DNA from: Eudoraea sp.
Lineage (GTDB): Bacteria; Bacteroidota; Bacteroidia; Flavobacteriales; Flavobacteriaceae
Reading direction: 5' to 3'
DNA: 64,000 bases
NCBI GenBank assembly: GCA_024639765.1
Contig: JAHEHU010000002.1
Coordinates: 28,201-92,200, forward strand
Of the stretch, positions 18,073-26,130 are shown piece by piece; positions within the stretch are counted from its first letter, which is position 1; every line of letters starts with the position of its first letter. The translations under genes were made by a program, and so were the position numbers. The notes beneath the pieces are model-generated. The model worked only from the letters and a program-made list of their open reading frames with translations. It was not told the DNA's origin and did not search any database.

Positions 18073-19309
18073 TCTAAAGAATATTTTAAAGTATATGTTC
18101 CATGGATTACTTCTATGTGGTTTTCCATTGCTAATGTTCGCTCAGGAAAGCGAATATACAGGAGATCCTGATGCATCACTAAAGCGTGCCATGACGCTTG
18201 CTTTTGACGGGAACAGGGAGGAAGCCAGGGATACCCTCACCAACATATTATCGGCCTATCCCGAGTACACTGATGTTCGCACCCTGTTGGCAAAGACTTA
18301 TAGCTGGGATGGAAATTACGAGGAGGCACGAAAGCAATTTAATCGAATCACCTCTGAAGAAAGGCAGCATACAGAAGTTTGGATTGCCGCAATACGGAAT
18401 GAGGTATTTGCTGAAAACTATTATTTGGCACTGGGATTGGCGAATAAGGCATTGTTGTATTTGCCCCAGGAAGAATCTCTGATACAGCTTAGAAGTGAAA
18501 TCCTAAAGGACCTGCAAGGTATTGCCGAATCATCTTCAGCAACCGGCATGGAGGATAAGAAAGCAGAAGAAAAAAAGTATAAAAATACCATTGCACTTTT
18601 TAGTTCCACGGATGTTTTCGATGTTGTCTACGATCCTATGTTTTACTCGGGTATCGAATACATACACGAGACCTCAATTGGGAAGATCATCCCCAGAATT
18701 AATTACAGTAATAGATTTGATATAGACGGGCTTCAATATGAATTAGATCTATACCCTAAATTCTCAAAATCATTGTACGCCTACTTGAATTATGGCTATA
18801 GTCAATCTGAGATTTATCCAACCCATAGAGTTGGGGGGGACCTGTACGCCAATCTGCCAAAAGGCATTGAAGCGTCTCTTGGAGCCAGATATTTATCCTT
18901 TACCGAGAGTGACGTTGCTATTTACACAGGGTCCATAGGAGTATACAGAGGAAATTACTATCTATCGTTACGCCCCTATATTACTCCACGGAGAAATAGC
19001 ACGACCGGTATTTCCGGCATCCTCATTGCTCGTAAATATCTGAAAGACGCTAATAATTTTATTGGATTTTCAGGAGGGATGGGCTTTATGCCAGAATTCC
19101 GACAGTATCTGGCCAATAGCGTATTAATAGCGGAAACGGTATTGTTCGTAGAGTCGCAACAAGTAATGTTGGAATATCAATTCTCATTTAAAAACAATCC
19201 TTCCCTGTATAGGGCCAATCTGGGAATTACCCGGCAAGAACTTGTTTTTGCTACCGGAAACTATTTTTACGCAGTGTCTGCAGGCTTACGATACCAGGTG
19301 CGTTTTTGA
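18065..19309 (+). CDS. TPR-YaiO outer-membrane beta-barrel
   Basis: The 414-residue protein has a signal peptide ('LLLCGFPLLMFAQ'), an N-terminal TPR region (~25-150) and a C-terminal YaiO-type barrel (~180-414) rich in alternating aromatic strands and ending '...SAGLRYQVRF', a terminal aromatic suited to BAM insertion. TPR plus barrel in one chain is the layout of the PgaA and BcsC exporters, so I infer the outer-membrane exit for the polymer made by the upstream GT2. Its TPR unit resembles the TPR tail of the preceding protein ('SWDGNYEEA' versus 'AWNKEYTQA'). I chose ATG 18065, overlapping the upstream stop by 8 bp; ATG 18056 is an alternative. Confidence 0.85.
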   Translation: MSDLKNILKYMFHGLLLCGFPLLMFAQESEYTGDPDASLKRAMTLAFDGNREEARDTLTNILSAYPEYTDVRTLLAKTYSWDGNYEEARKQFNRITSEERQHTEVWIAAIRNEVFAENYYLALGLANKALLYLPQEESLIQLRSEILKDLQGIAESSSATGMEDKKAEEKKYKNTIALFSSTDVFDVVYDPMFYSGIEYIHETSIGKIIPRINYSNRFDIDGLQYELDLYPKFSKSLYAYLNYGYSQSEIYPTHRVGGDLYANLPKGIEASLGARYLSFTESDVAIYTGSIGVYRGNYYLSLRPYITPRRNSTTGISGILIARKYLKDANNFIGFSGGMGFMPEFRQYLANSVLIAETVLFVESQQVMLEYQFSFKNNPSLYRANLGITRQELVFATGNYFYAVSAGLRYQVRF

Positions 19310-19342
19310 TTTGACAATAACTACCTCATAAAATGCGTTATA

Positions 19343-19383
19343 TACAACAACTATTTACTAATACACCACAAACTATTGTTGTA
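19343..19383. repeat. inverted repeat upstream of the small-peptide genes
   Basis: TACAACAA at 19343-19350 and TTGTTGTA at 19376-19383 are exact inverted arms of 8 bp separated by 25 bases. The spacer also contains a direct repeat of ACTATT. It lies between the YaiO stop and the small-peptide genes and has no T-tract, so it resembles an operator or processing structure more than a terminator. Chance occurrence in AT-rich DNA cannot be excluded. Confidence 0.3.
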
Positions 19384-19452
19384 AAAAGAAAGAAAATATA
19401 TGTTTACTAAGTAATGAATGAGTCCCAAGTCTCATTAAAAAACCAAACCACC

Positions 19453-19551
19453 ATGTTATACGATACCTACGGTGAGGAGTATTTAAATTTCCTCAAGGAT
19501 TTAAATGAAATTCTAAGTATTAACGAATTAGCCGAACTAGATTACCTATAG
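19453..19551 (+). CDS. small peptide A, paralogue of peptide B
   Basis: A 32-residue acidic ORF beginning ATG at 19453, preceded by an A/C-rich leader. An in-frame ATG at 19414 would give 45 residues. The central segment 'YLNFLKDLNEIL' is nearly the same as 'YLNFIEDLNEIL' in the next small ORF, and the two DNA segments share 30 of 36 bases by eye, with differences consistent with a conserved peptide. There is no signal peptide or TM helix, and an amphipathic helix is likely. I know of no matching family. Both peptides lie downstream of the polysaccharide-type operon and upstream of a shared terminator. Confidence 0.55.
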   Translation: MLYDTYGEEYLNFLKDLNEILSINELAELDYL

Positions 19552-19583
19552 ATCTGTCGGTTAAACTGAAAAACCCTATAATT

Positions 19584-19685
19584 ATGGCAAATCCAAATTA
19601 TGACAACGCTGCGTATTTAAACTTCATAGAAGATTTAAATGAAATTTTAAAAGATTTTGAGATCAGCAGACTAAGCTGCTCTTAA
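19584..19685 (+). CDS. small peptide B, paralogue of peptide A
   Basis: A 33-residue ORF 32 bp after peptide A, containing 'YLNFIEDLNEIL' and ending in Ser-Cys-Ser. The conserved core begins 9-10 residues from the N-terminus in both peptides, the DNA before each ATG is A-rich, and a strong hairpin terminator follows 25 bp later. Conservation of the core in two tandem copies is the evidence for coding. The single Cys near the C-terminus and the conserved core could suggest a modified or signalling peptide, but no modification enzyme is nearby. Function is unknown. Confidence 0.55.
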   Translation: MANPNYDNAAYLNFIEDLNEILKDFEISRLSCS

Positions 19686-19710
19686 TTGAATTAGTGTATA
19701 TCGATGAATA

Positions 19711-19738
19711 GAAAAGGGAGCCAATTGGCTCCCTTTTC
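19711..19738. terminator. bidirectional rho-independent terminator
   Basis: A perfect 12-bp stem GAAAAGGGAGCC / GGCTCCCTTTTC closes an AATT loop. The A-run on one side and the T-run on the other suit termination in both directions, between the small-peptide genes (+) and rpoD (-). Confidence 0.85.
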
Positions 19739-19758
19739 TATACTGTAATAATACCCTG

Positions 19759-20622
19759 TTATCCCAAATATGCTTTGAGAAGTTTACTACGGGTATTATG
19801 CCTGAGTTTGCGAATGGCTTTTTCGCGAATTTGGCGCACCCGCTCTCTGGTTAGATCAAAGGTCTGTCCTATTTCTGCAAGTGTCATAGATTGTTGATCG
19901 CCTATGCCATAATACAATTTAACAACATCGGCCTCCCGAGGGGATAAAGTGTCTAGCGCCCTGTTGATCTCAGTATTAAGAGACTGTCGCATTAGGCCTT
20001 TATCGGGCTTCGGAGATTCTCCGGAACGCATTACATCATATAGGTTAGAATCCTCACCTTCTTTTAATGGAGCATCCATTGAAACATGACGCCCTGCATT
20101 CTTCATGGATTGCTTTACCTCACTAACGGTCATATCCAGTTCCTGGGCGATCTCTTCCGCAGAAGGTGGTCTTTCATGTGATTGTTCTAAATATGAAAAC
20201 GCCTTTTTTATTTTATTGATAGATCCAATTTTGTTCAAAGGCAGGCGTACTACCCTTGATTGTTCTGCCAACGCCTGTAAAATAGACTGACGGATCCACC
20301 AAACGGCATAAGAAATAAATTTAAACCCTCTGGTCTCATCAAAGCGTTTTGCAGCCTTTACAAGACCAACATTTCCTTCGTTAATAAGATCCGGGAGGGT
20401 AAGTCCCTGATTTTGATATTGCTTTGCTACAGAAACCACAAACCTCAAATTTGCATTTGTCAATTTCTCCAGCGCTAATTGATCTCCAGCTCTTATTCGC
20501 TGGGCTAATTCTACTTCTTCATTAGCAGTGATCAAATCTATTTTACTGATATCCTGCAAGTACTTATCCAAGGATTTTGATTCTCTGTTGGTGACCTGCT
20601 TGATTATCTTTAGTTGCCTCAT
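19759..20622 (-). CDS. rpoD: primary sigma factor RpoD/SigA
   Basis: The 287-residue protein has a short region 1.2 ('[16 protein letters not shown]'), region 2 with the core- and promoter-binding block '[20 protein letters not shown]', 'WWIRQSI', region 3, and region 4 helix-turn-helix '[16 protein letters not shown]'. Region 1.1 and the non-conserved region are absent, as is normal for the housekeeping sigma factor of Bacteroidota, which recognises TTTG / TAnnTTTG promoters. On its strand a TACTTTTG element lies ~60 bp upstream (plus-strand CAAAAGTA at 20683-20690). It is monocistronic, and the strong terminator at 19711-19738 lies just past the stop. Confidence 0.97.
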   Translation of the reverse strand: MRQLKIIKQVTNRESKSLDKYLQDISKIDLITANEEVELAQRIRAGDQLALEKLTNANLRFVVSVAKQYQNQGLTLPDLINEGNVGLVKAAKRFDETRGFKFISYAVWWIRQSILQALAEQSRVVRLPLNKIGSINKIKKAFSYLEQSHERPPSAEEIAQELDMTVSEVKQSMKNAGRHVSMDAPLKEGEDSNLYDVMRSGESPKPDKGLMRQSLNTEINRALDTLSPREADVVKLYYGIGDQQSMTLAEIGQTFDLTRERVRQIREKAIRKLRHNTRSKLLKAYLG

Positions 20623-20798
20623 ATATACTTTATGGATTTAAATATTACATCCTCTCATTATACACTTTTATTCTGTCTTTTCCAAAAGTACCGCTCCATT
20701 GTTATACATATTTTATGAGAATTTTAGGATTTGTTGGTTATGTTGATGAAATCCCCAGTTCATAGACTGTTTTATGGGATAATTCGGAATGTAAAAAG

Positions 20799-20806
20799 TA
20801 CCTTTG
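20799..20806 (+). promoter_or_regulatory. -7 element TACCTTTG
   Basis: TACCTTTG matches the Bacteroidota -7 consensus TAnnTTTG and lies 21 bp before the DUF6155 ATG, a suitable leader length. No clear TTTG -33 element is seen at the expected distance. Confidence 0.5.
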
Positions 20807-20827
20807 AACCCTATCCAAGGGATACCA

Positions 20828-21352
20828 ATGAGTAAAATTGCATTAAAAAAGTACCTGGCAGGCCTTAAAAAGAAGGACCTCGAGTTTCAGATCCTTGATC
20901 TTTATGGTCGATTTCCCGTAGTAAAGACATACTATGATTTTGTATTTAATCCTAAAGAGGAAAAACTTATACAAGAGGCCAAAAGAAGAATAGTAAATGA
21001 ATATTTCCCCTTGAAAAGAAAACGAGCAAAGGCGAGGCGCTCTGTTGCGCAAAAATATATCAAGCATTTTACAACCTTGGGAATGGACCCCTTTCTTCTG
21101 GGTGAATTCATGATCTTTAATTTGGAAACTGCCCAGCGATATTCCAAGAACCAAAAAGTGAATGAGGGCTTCTATAAAAGTATGCTGCGGTCCTTTCAAG
21201 AAGCTATGCACCACCTCGTAATCCATTCTTTGGTAAACGATTTTAAAGAGCGGATTTTGAGTTTTTATAGAGGAGCAGAGGAGCAAGAATGGTACTTTCA
21301 GGACGAATTCGGTCAGTTGTTGGAAATGATAGAAATAGATGAACAACCTTAA
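20828..21352 (+). CDS. DUF6155 family protein
   Basis: The 174-residue basic cytosolic protein starts 'MSKIALKKYLAGLKKKDLE', which I recognise as the N-terminus of the DUF6155 family of Bacteroidota and Firmicutes. It contains 'LYGRFPVVKTYYDFVFNP' and is mostly helical. No catalytic motif is visible and the function is unknown. I used ATG 20828. An upstream TTG in frame at 20804 overlaps the predicted -7 element and is unlikely. The 2-hydroxyacid dehydrogenase gene follows 13 bp later, so the two are probably co-transcribed. Confidence 0.8.
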   Translation: MSKIALKKYLAGLKKKDLEFQILDLYGRFPVVKTYYDFVFNPKEEKLIQEAKRRIVNEYFPLKRKRAKARRSVAQKYIKHFTTLGMDPFLLGEFMIFNLETAQRYSKNQKVNEGFYKSMLRSFQEAMHHLVIHSLVNDFKERILSFYRGAEEQEWYFQDEFGQLLEMIEIDEQP

Positions 21353-21365
21353 TTAGATAGTTAAA

Positions 21366-22295
21366 ATGGCAATAGTGCTTATAAGACAAGATGGTAAATT
21401 AGATCTTTGGAAAAACACCTTTTTGCAACAATTCCCGGAGCTGCCTGTATATCATTATAAGGAAGCACATCCTGAAGAAGAGATCACTATGGCCATTGTC
21501 TGGAAGCATCCAGAAGGGAGCCTTACCAAATATCCCAACCTGGCATGTATCGCCTCTTTTGGAGCAGGGGTCGATTTTATTATGGAAGATACTTCCCGTC
21601 CTCAAAATGTGGATATAACCAGGGTAATTGACCCTGCTCTGGCTGCTGACATGTCCGAATATGTTCTAGCTGCTATTTTAGGATACTTAAAGAACATGGA
21701 TCTTTACAGTCATGACCAGGATCTATCTTCTTGGGAGCCAAAACCGTATACCAGGATTTCAGATCATACCGTTGGGATCATGGGTGCAGGCACTTTGGGC
21801 ATGGCCCTGGCAACAAGTCTGTCACAGCTAGGAATGAAGGTAATAGGTTGGTCCAGGAGCCCAAAAAAAGAAAAGGCCCTGAAAATATATGATGGGACAG
21901 CAGGTAAAGTAGAATTCTTACATAAGAGCACCATATTGGTATGCCTGCTTCCATTAACCAATACTACCAAGGGTATCCTAAATAAAGAGACACTTTCACA
22001 CTTGCCATCAGGGGCATACCTTATCAATGTTGCAAGAGGAGGGCATTTGGTTGAGGAGGATCTGATCCCCCTAATTGATTCAGGTCAATTGTCCGGGGCT
22101 TGCCTGGATGTGTTTCAGGAGGAGCCATTGCCCACCGAACATCCTTTTTGGAAGCATCCTGGGATTAAAATAACACCGCACGTAGCCAGTGTATCCGATC
22201 CGGCATCTGTAGTCCCCCAGCTTGTTGAGAATTACAGGCGCATTTGTGATAAAGAGCCATTACTACACCTGGTAGATCCTCAGAAAGGGTATTAA
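21366..22295 (+). CDS. D-2-hydroxyacid dehydrogenase, glyoxylate/hydroxypyruvate reductase A type
   Basis: The 309-residue NAD(P)-dependent enzyme has the Rossmann motif 'GIMGAGTLGMALA' (~140-152), the catalytic Arg in 'INVARGGHL', Glu in 'DVFQEEPLP', and His in 'ITPHVAS'. The layout and motif spacing fit the GhrA group, which reduces glyoxylate or hydroxypyruvate to glycolate or glycerate. The Ser-Arg after the second nucleotide-binding strand ('IGWSRSPK') suggests a preference for NADPH. Exact substrate is uncertain, since this fold covers many 2-keto acids. It is likely co-transcribed with the DUF6155 gene. Confidence 0.88.
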   Translation: MAIVLIRQDGKLDLWKNTFLQQFPELPVYHYKEAHPEEEITMAIVWKHPEGSLTKYPNLACIASFGAGVDFIMEDTSRPQNVDITRVIDPALAADMSEYVLAAILGYLKNMDLYSHDQDLSSWEPKPYTRISDHTVGIMGAGTLGMALATSLSQLGMKVIGWSRSPKKEKALKIYDGTAGKVEFLHKSTILVCLLPLTNTTKGILNKETLSHLPSGAYLINVARGGHLVEEDLIPLIDSGQLSGACLDVFQEEPLPTEHPFWKHPGIKITPHVASVSDPASVVPQLVENYRRICDKEPLLHLVDPQKGY

Positions 22296-22340
22296 AATCA
22301 GATTTCGGGCAATTAATTTCATTTAAGGAAAAAAATCTTC

Positions 22341-22380
22341 TAGTTTTGCAAAATTGGGGTGTAAGTATCCCCCATTTGCA
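22341..22380 (+). promoter_or_regulatory. putative promoter with overlapping inverted repeat
   Basis: TAGTTTTG at 22341-22348 fits the TAnnTTTG -7 element. It overlaps an imperfect inverted repeat, TGCAAA(AT)TGGGG on the left and CCCCA-TTTGCA on the right (22347-22380), and a TTTTGCAAAA palindrome at 22344-22353. The helicase start lies 29 bp further. The repeat could be an operator or a 5' UTR hairpin. A good -33 element is not visible. Confidence 0.4.
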
Positions 22381-22408
22381 TTGCATAACCCAAATACATT
22401 GACCCTTT

Positions 22409-23920
22409 TTGCAGATATCCACTGAAAATATAGAAAAGACTCTTTACGATTATCAATTACAGGATCTTCACGCCATTTTTGAACACTTGGACCAGGATAA
22501 AGACAATAGCAACTTGCTATATCAACTTCCTACAGGAGGAGGTAAAACAGTAGTTTTTTCTGAGATCACCCGAAGGTTCATAGCGAATAGAAAGAAGAAA
22601 GTGGTGGTGCTTACACATCGGATTGAACTCAGCAATCAGACCTCCAAAATGCTAAAAGGTTTTGGGGTAAAGAACAAGATCATAAATAGTGATGTGAAGG
22701 CTCTGGATGAGGCGGATGAACACATGTGCTATGTGGCCATGGTAGAGACCTTAAATAACCGTTTACAAGAAGGAACCATAACACTAAAGGACGTGGGCCT
22801 GGTCATTATTGATGAAGCACATTATAACTCCTTTAGAAAACTCTTTAAATATTTCGATTCCTCCATTATCTTGGGTGTTACGGCAACCCCTCTTAGCTCA
22901 AATATAAAGCTCCCAATGAAGGATCACTACAAGAAATTAATTGTAGGAGAGTCTATTGAATCCCTCATCGAAAAGAAATTCCTTGCGAAAGCCAACATGT
23001 ATAATTACGATGTAAGCCTGCGATCATTAAAGCTGGGTATCAGTGGAGATTACACGGTTAAGTCGTCAGATGAATTATACGGTAACCAAAACATGCTGGG
23101 TAAATTATTGAGCGCTTATGAGGAAATCGGGAAAGGCACCAAAACACTTATCTTCAATAATGGTATCAATACGTCGCGCTATGTTTATGAGACCTTTAAA
23201 AAGGCCGGGTATAACATACGACATTTAGATAACAAGAATACAGCCACAGAACGGAAGGAGATCCTTGAGTGGTTTTCAACTACTGCAGACGCAGTATTGA
23301 CCTCTGTTAGTATCTTGACCACAGGTTTTGATGAGCCTACTGTAGAGACCATTATTTTGAACAGGGCAACCAGGTCCCTCACCTTATACTTCCAGATGAT
23401 AGGCAGGGGTTCCCGTATACTACCGGATAAGGACGAATTTACAGTGGTTGATCTTGGAAATAATATAGCCAGATTTGGCATGTGGGACGCGCCCATAGAT
23501 TGGCAAGAGATCTTTCACTTTCCCGATTTCTATCTTGAGAATATTAAGAATGATGAGGATATTGAAAGGGAGTTCGTTTATGAAATGCCTCCGGAATTAA
23601 GAGAAAAGTTTGCAAAATCGAAGGAAATAGATTTCAATATTAAGGAAACCTATAAGGAAGTTTTTGCCAAGGGATTAAAATCTAAAACTGTACTGGAAAA
23701 AAGCATCGAACAGCATGCACAAATTTGTTTTGAGAACAGTGAGGATGTTTTTGATGCCCGGATCCTGGCAAAACAACTAAAAGAAGAGATAGAATACAGA
23801 GTACGGCAATATTCATATTGCATCATGAATAATACGAAGAACTATAAAGAGTGGTTGGAGGAAGACTACGAACGTAAACTTCGTTTGCGGATCTCACAAA
23901 AGTTTGCTGCAAGGATGTAA
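22409..23920 (+). CDS. SF2 DEAH-box helicase/ATPase
   Basis: The 503-residue protein has SF2 motifs in order: a Q-like 'YQLQDLHAIF', Walker A 'QLPTGGGKT' (~40-48), 'VLTHRIEL' (Ia), Walker B 'IIDEAHYNS', motif III 'GVTATP', and a second RecA domain with 'ILTTGFDEP' and motif VI 'QMIGRGSR'. The C-terminal ~110 residues are helical and charged and are not a recognised nuclease. It is related to the ResIII/UvrB-like helicases and probably acts in DNA repair or RNA metabolism. The start is TTG 22409: a stop lies just upstream (22400-22402) and the next ATG is after Walker A. The GT4 gene follows after 2 bp. Confidence 0.88.
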   Translation: MQISTENIEKTLYDYQLQDLHAIFEHLDQDKDNSNLLYQLPTGGGKTVVFSEITRRFIANRKKKVVVLTHRIELSNQTSKMLKGFGVKNKIINSDVKALDEADEHMCYVAMVETLNNRLQEGTITLKDVGLVIIDEAHYNSFRKLFKYFDSSIILGVTATPLSSNIKLPMKDHYKKLIVGESIESLIEKKFLAKANMYNYDVSLRSLKLGISGDYTVKSSDELYGNQNMLGKLLSAYEEIGKGTKTLIFNNGINTSRYVYETFKKAGYNIRHLDNKNTATERKEILEWFSTTADAVLTSVSILTTGFDEPTVETIILNRATRSLTLYFQMIGRGSRILPDKDEFTVVDLGNNIARFGMWDAPIDWQEIFHFPDFYLENIKNDEDIEREFVYEMPPELREKFAKSKEIDFNIKETYKEVFAKGLKSKTVLEKSIEQHAQICFENSEDVFDARILAKQLKEEIEYRVRQYSYCIMNNTKNYKEWLEEDYERKLRLRISQKFAARM

Positions 23921-23922
23921 CT

Positions 23923-25179
23923 ATGAATGATCCGCTGCAAAAGGTACTGATCATTGGGCTTATTTGGCCAGAGCCAAATGCTACGGCGGCCGGAACACGT
24001 ACCTTGCAGATCATCCAATTCTTTAAGGAACAAGGTTACCACGTTACTTTCAGTTCGGCCTCAACAAAAACGTCTTACAGCACTTCTTTAAATGAACTGG
24101 GGGTAGAGACAGTTCAGATAACCTTAAATCATCCTAGTTTCGATCATTTTATCAAGGAATTGAAGCCTCAGATCGTAGTATTCGATCGATTCCTGACGGA
24201 AGAGTATTTTGGATGGCGCGTGGCGCAACAGCTACCTCAAACTATACGCATAATTGATACTCAGGACCTTCATTCTTTAAGAAGAAGCAGGGAAAAAGCT
24301 ATAAAAGAAGGAACAAGTTTTACTTCTAAGTACTGGCTTGCCCAGGACATCACCAAACGCGAACTCGCAAGTATATTCAGATCCGATATTTCATTGATCA
24401 TATCATTTTATGAGCTGGAATGGTTGCGTTCGCATACACCCATAGATGAATCATTGTTGTGCTATCTGCCTTTTGTAATAAAGGATTCAGAAGCAACAGC
24501 CATGGATGCCGAATTGGCGTTTGAAGACCGCTCAGATTTTGTCTTTATCGGTAATGGGAAACACCCTCCCAATATTGACGCTATCGAGAATCTTAAGACA
24601 TCTATATGGCCTATAATAGAAAAAATATTACCTGAGGTTTCGCTACATATTTACGGTCCATACCTGCCACCTAAAATTGAGGCATTTCACAATCCGGTGG
24701 AGAGATTTTTTGTTCACGGCTGGGTTGAGGATGCAGAGGAAATGATGCGTAAGGCAAGGGTGAACCTGGCTCCCCTCAGGTATGGGGCCGGACTTAAAGG
24801 AAAAATATTTCTGGCAGCTTCCAATGGAACACCTTCCGTTACTACCACCATAGCAGCAGAGGGAACTCACCTGCATACGATGTCTGATCTCATAGGTACA
24901 GATTCTAATGATTTTGCCAAAAAGGCGATTAACCTATATCAGGATGCCGATTTGTGGCAAAGAAGTAAGGAGGAGGGATATAATACGCTCCAAAAGTTTT
25001 TTGGAAAGAAAGAGAACGAACGCAGGTTGATCAATACATTGCAAAACCTCAAAAATGACTTAATGGCACATAGAAATCAAAATATTGTTGGTAGTATGTT
25101 ACTGCATCATAGCATGGCCAGTACTAAGTATTTATCAAAATGGATCACGCTAAAACAAGAAATGGAGAAAGGGGGATAA
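23923..25179 (+). CDS. GT4-like glycosyltransferase
   Basis: The 418-residue soluble protein has a GT-B fold. The N-terminal half begins 'VLIIGLIWPEPNATAAGTR', typical of GT4 family members that bind an acceptor through a Gly/Ala-rich loop. The C-terminal half has 'FVFIGNGKHPPNIDAI' and the donor-binding segment 'LRYGAGLKGKIFLAASNG' with 'VTTTIAAEG'. It probably transfers a sugar from a nucleotide donor to a cell-surface glycan or lipid. It begins 2 bp after the helicase stop, so it is in an operon with an unrelated gene. The last ~40 residues form a Met/Lys-rich tail without clear fold assignment. Confidence 0.8.
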   Translation: MNDPLQKVLIIGLIWPEPNATAAGTRTLQIIQFFKEQGYHVTFSSASTKTSYSTSLNELGVETVQITLNHPSFDHFIKELKPQIVVFDRFLTEEYFGWRVAQQLPQTIRIIDTQDLHSLRRSREKAIKEGTSFTSKYWLAQDITKRELASIFRSDISLIISFYELEWLRSHTPIDESLLCYLPFVIKDSEATAMDAELAFEDRSDFVFIGNGKHPPNIDAIENLKTSIWPIIEKILPEVSLHIYGPYLPPKIEAFHNPVERFFVHGWVEDAEEMMRKARVNLAPLRYGAGLKGKIFLAASNGTPSVTTTIAAEGTHLHTMSDLIGTDSNDFAKKAINLYQDADLWQRSKEEGYNTLQKFFGKKENERRLINTLQNLKNDLMAHRNQNIVGSMLLHHSMASTKYLSKWITLKQEMEKGG

Positions 25180-25204
25180 GATCACAATCCAATTCTTTAA
25201 TAGA

Positions 25205-25236
25205 TTGTTAGGAGCGTATAGATGGCTTATCTTTAC
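25205..25236 (+). promoter_or_regulatory. promoter for menB: TTG-N21-TATCTTTA
   Basis: TTG at 25205-25207 and TATCTTTA at 25229-25236 are separated by 21 bases, the expected spacing of Bacteroidota -33/-7 promoters. The menB ATG at 25254 is 17 bp downstream of the -7 element. Confidence 0.55.
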
Positions 25237-25253
25237 AGACCAAAAAAATGTAT

Positions 25254-26099
25254 ATGAGTTCAACCATAAAATGGACCACAGCAAGGGAATTTGAAGACAT
25301 TACGTATAAAAAGTGCAACGGAGTGGCGCGTATTGCTTTCAACCGCCCTAATGTTCGGAATGCTTTCAGACCAAAAACTACCAGGGAACTATACGAAGCT
25401 TTTTACGATGCTCAGGAAGATACTTCCATAGGGGTTGTATTATTATCTGCAGAAGGCCCATCCACAAAAGATGGGATCTATTCTTTTTGTAGTGGTGGGG
25501 ATCAGAAAGCCCGGGGCCATAAAGGATATGTTGGAGATGATGGGTATCATAGATTGAATATTCTAGAGGTTCAACGGTTGATCCGTTTTATGCCCAAGGT
25601 AGTGATCGCAGTAGTACCCGGCTGGGCTGTAGGAGGAGGGCATAGTCTGCATGTGGTATGTGACCTTACCTTAGCAAGTAAGGAACATGCACTCTTTAAA
25701 CAAACGGATGCTGATGTGACTAGTTTTGACGGGGGCTATGGTTCTGCCTACCTTGCCAAGATGGTTGGACAGAAAAAGGCTCGTGAGATCTTCTTTTTGG
25801 GGAGAACCTATTCGGCCCAAGAAGCTTATGAGATGGGGATGGTAAATGCCATCATACCGCATGAAGAACTTGAAGACACAGCCTTTTCATGGGCACAGGA
25901 AATACTTGAGAAATCACCTACTTCCATTAAAATGCTAAAATTTGCCATGAACCTTACTGATGATGGCATGGTAGGACAGCAGGTTTTTGCAGGTGAAGCC
26001 ACCAGACTGGCCTATATGACAGAAGAAGCCAAAGAAGGGAGAAATGCCTTTCTGGAAAAACGCAAACCCGATTTTGGGAAAGATAATTGGATTCCCTAA
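25254..26099 (+). CDS. menB: 1,4-dihydroxy-2-naphthoyl-CoA synthase
   Basis: The 281-residue crotonase-fold enzyme cyclises o-succinylbenzoyl-CoA to DHNA-CoA in menaquinone synthesis. MenB marks are 'FCSGGDQKARG' (oxyanion hole), 'GWAVGGGHSLH', 'TDADVTSFDGGYGSAYLA' (the Asp and Gly loop typical of MenB) and the C-terminal 'KRKPDFGKDNWIP'. ATG 25254 is preferred over ATG 25248 because it leaves a longer leader after the predicted -7 element. It appears monocistronic, followed by a strong hairpin terminator. Other men genes are not in the window. Confidence 0.96.
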   Translation: MSSTIKWTTAREFEDITYKKCNGVARIAFNRPNVRNAFRPKTTRELYEAFYDAQEDTSIGVVLLSAEGPSTKDGIYSFCSGGDQKARGHKGYVGDDGYHRLNILEVQRLIRFMPKVVIAVVPGWAVGGGHSLHVVCDLTLASKEHALFKQTDADVTSFDGGYGSAYLAKMVGQKKAREIFFLGRTYSAQEAYEMGMVNAIIPHEELEDTAFSWAQEILEKSPTSIKMLKFAMNLTDDGMVGQQVFAGEATRLAYMTEEAKEGRNAFLEKRKPDFGKDNWIP

Positions 26100-26130
26100 A
26101 ATAAACTTCATTTAAAATATGGTTCAATTA

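Noticed and set aside
20843..21346. Minus-strand frame of 167 codons opposite the DUF6155 gene
   Set aside because: It is antisense to a well-supported gene with a promoter, and its protein is Phe/Cys/Lys-rich with no motif.
22409..23920. Helicase as part of a defence or restriction system
   Set aside because: The flanking genes (2-hydroxyacid dehydrogenase, GT4 glycosyltransferase, MenB) include no nuclease, methylase or other defence gene, and the C-terminus shows no nuclease motif.
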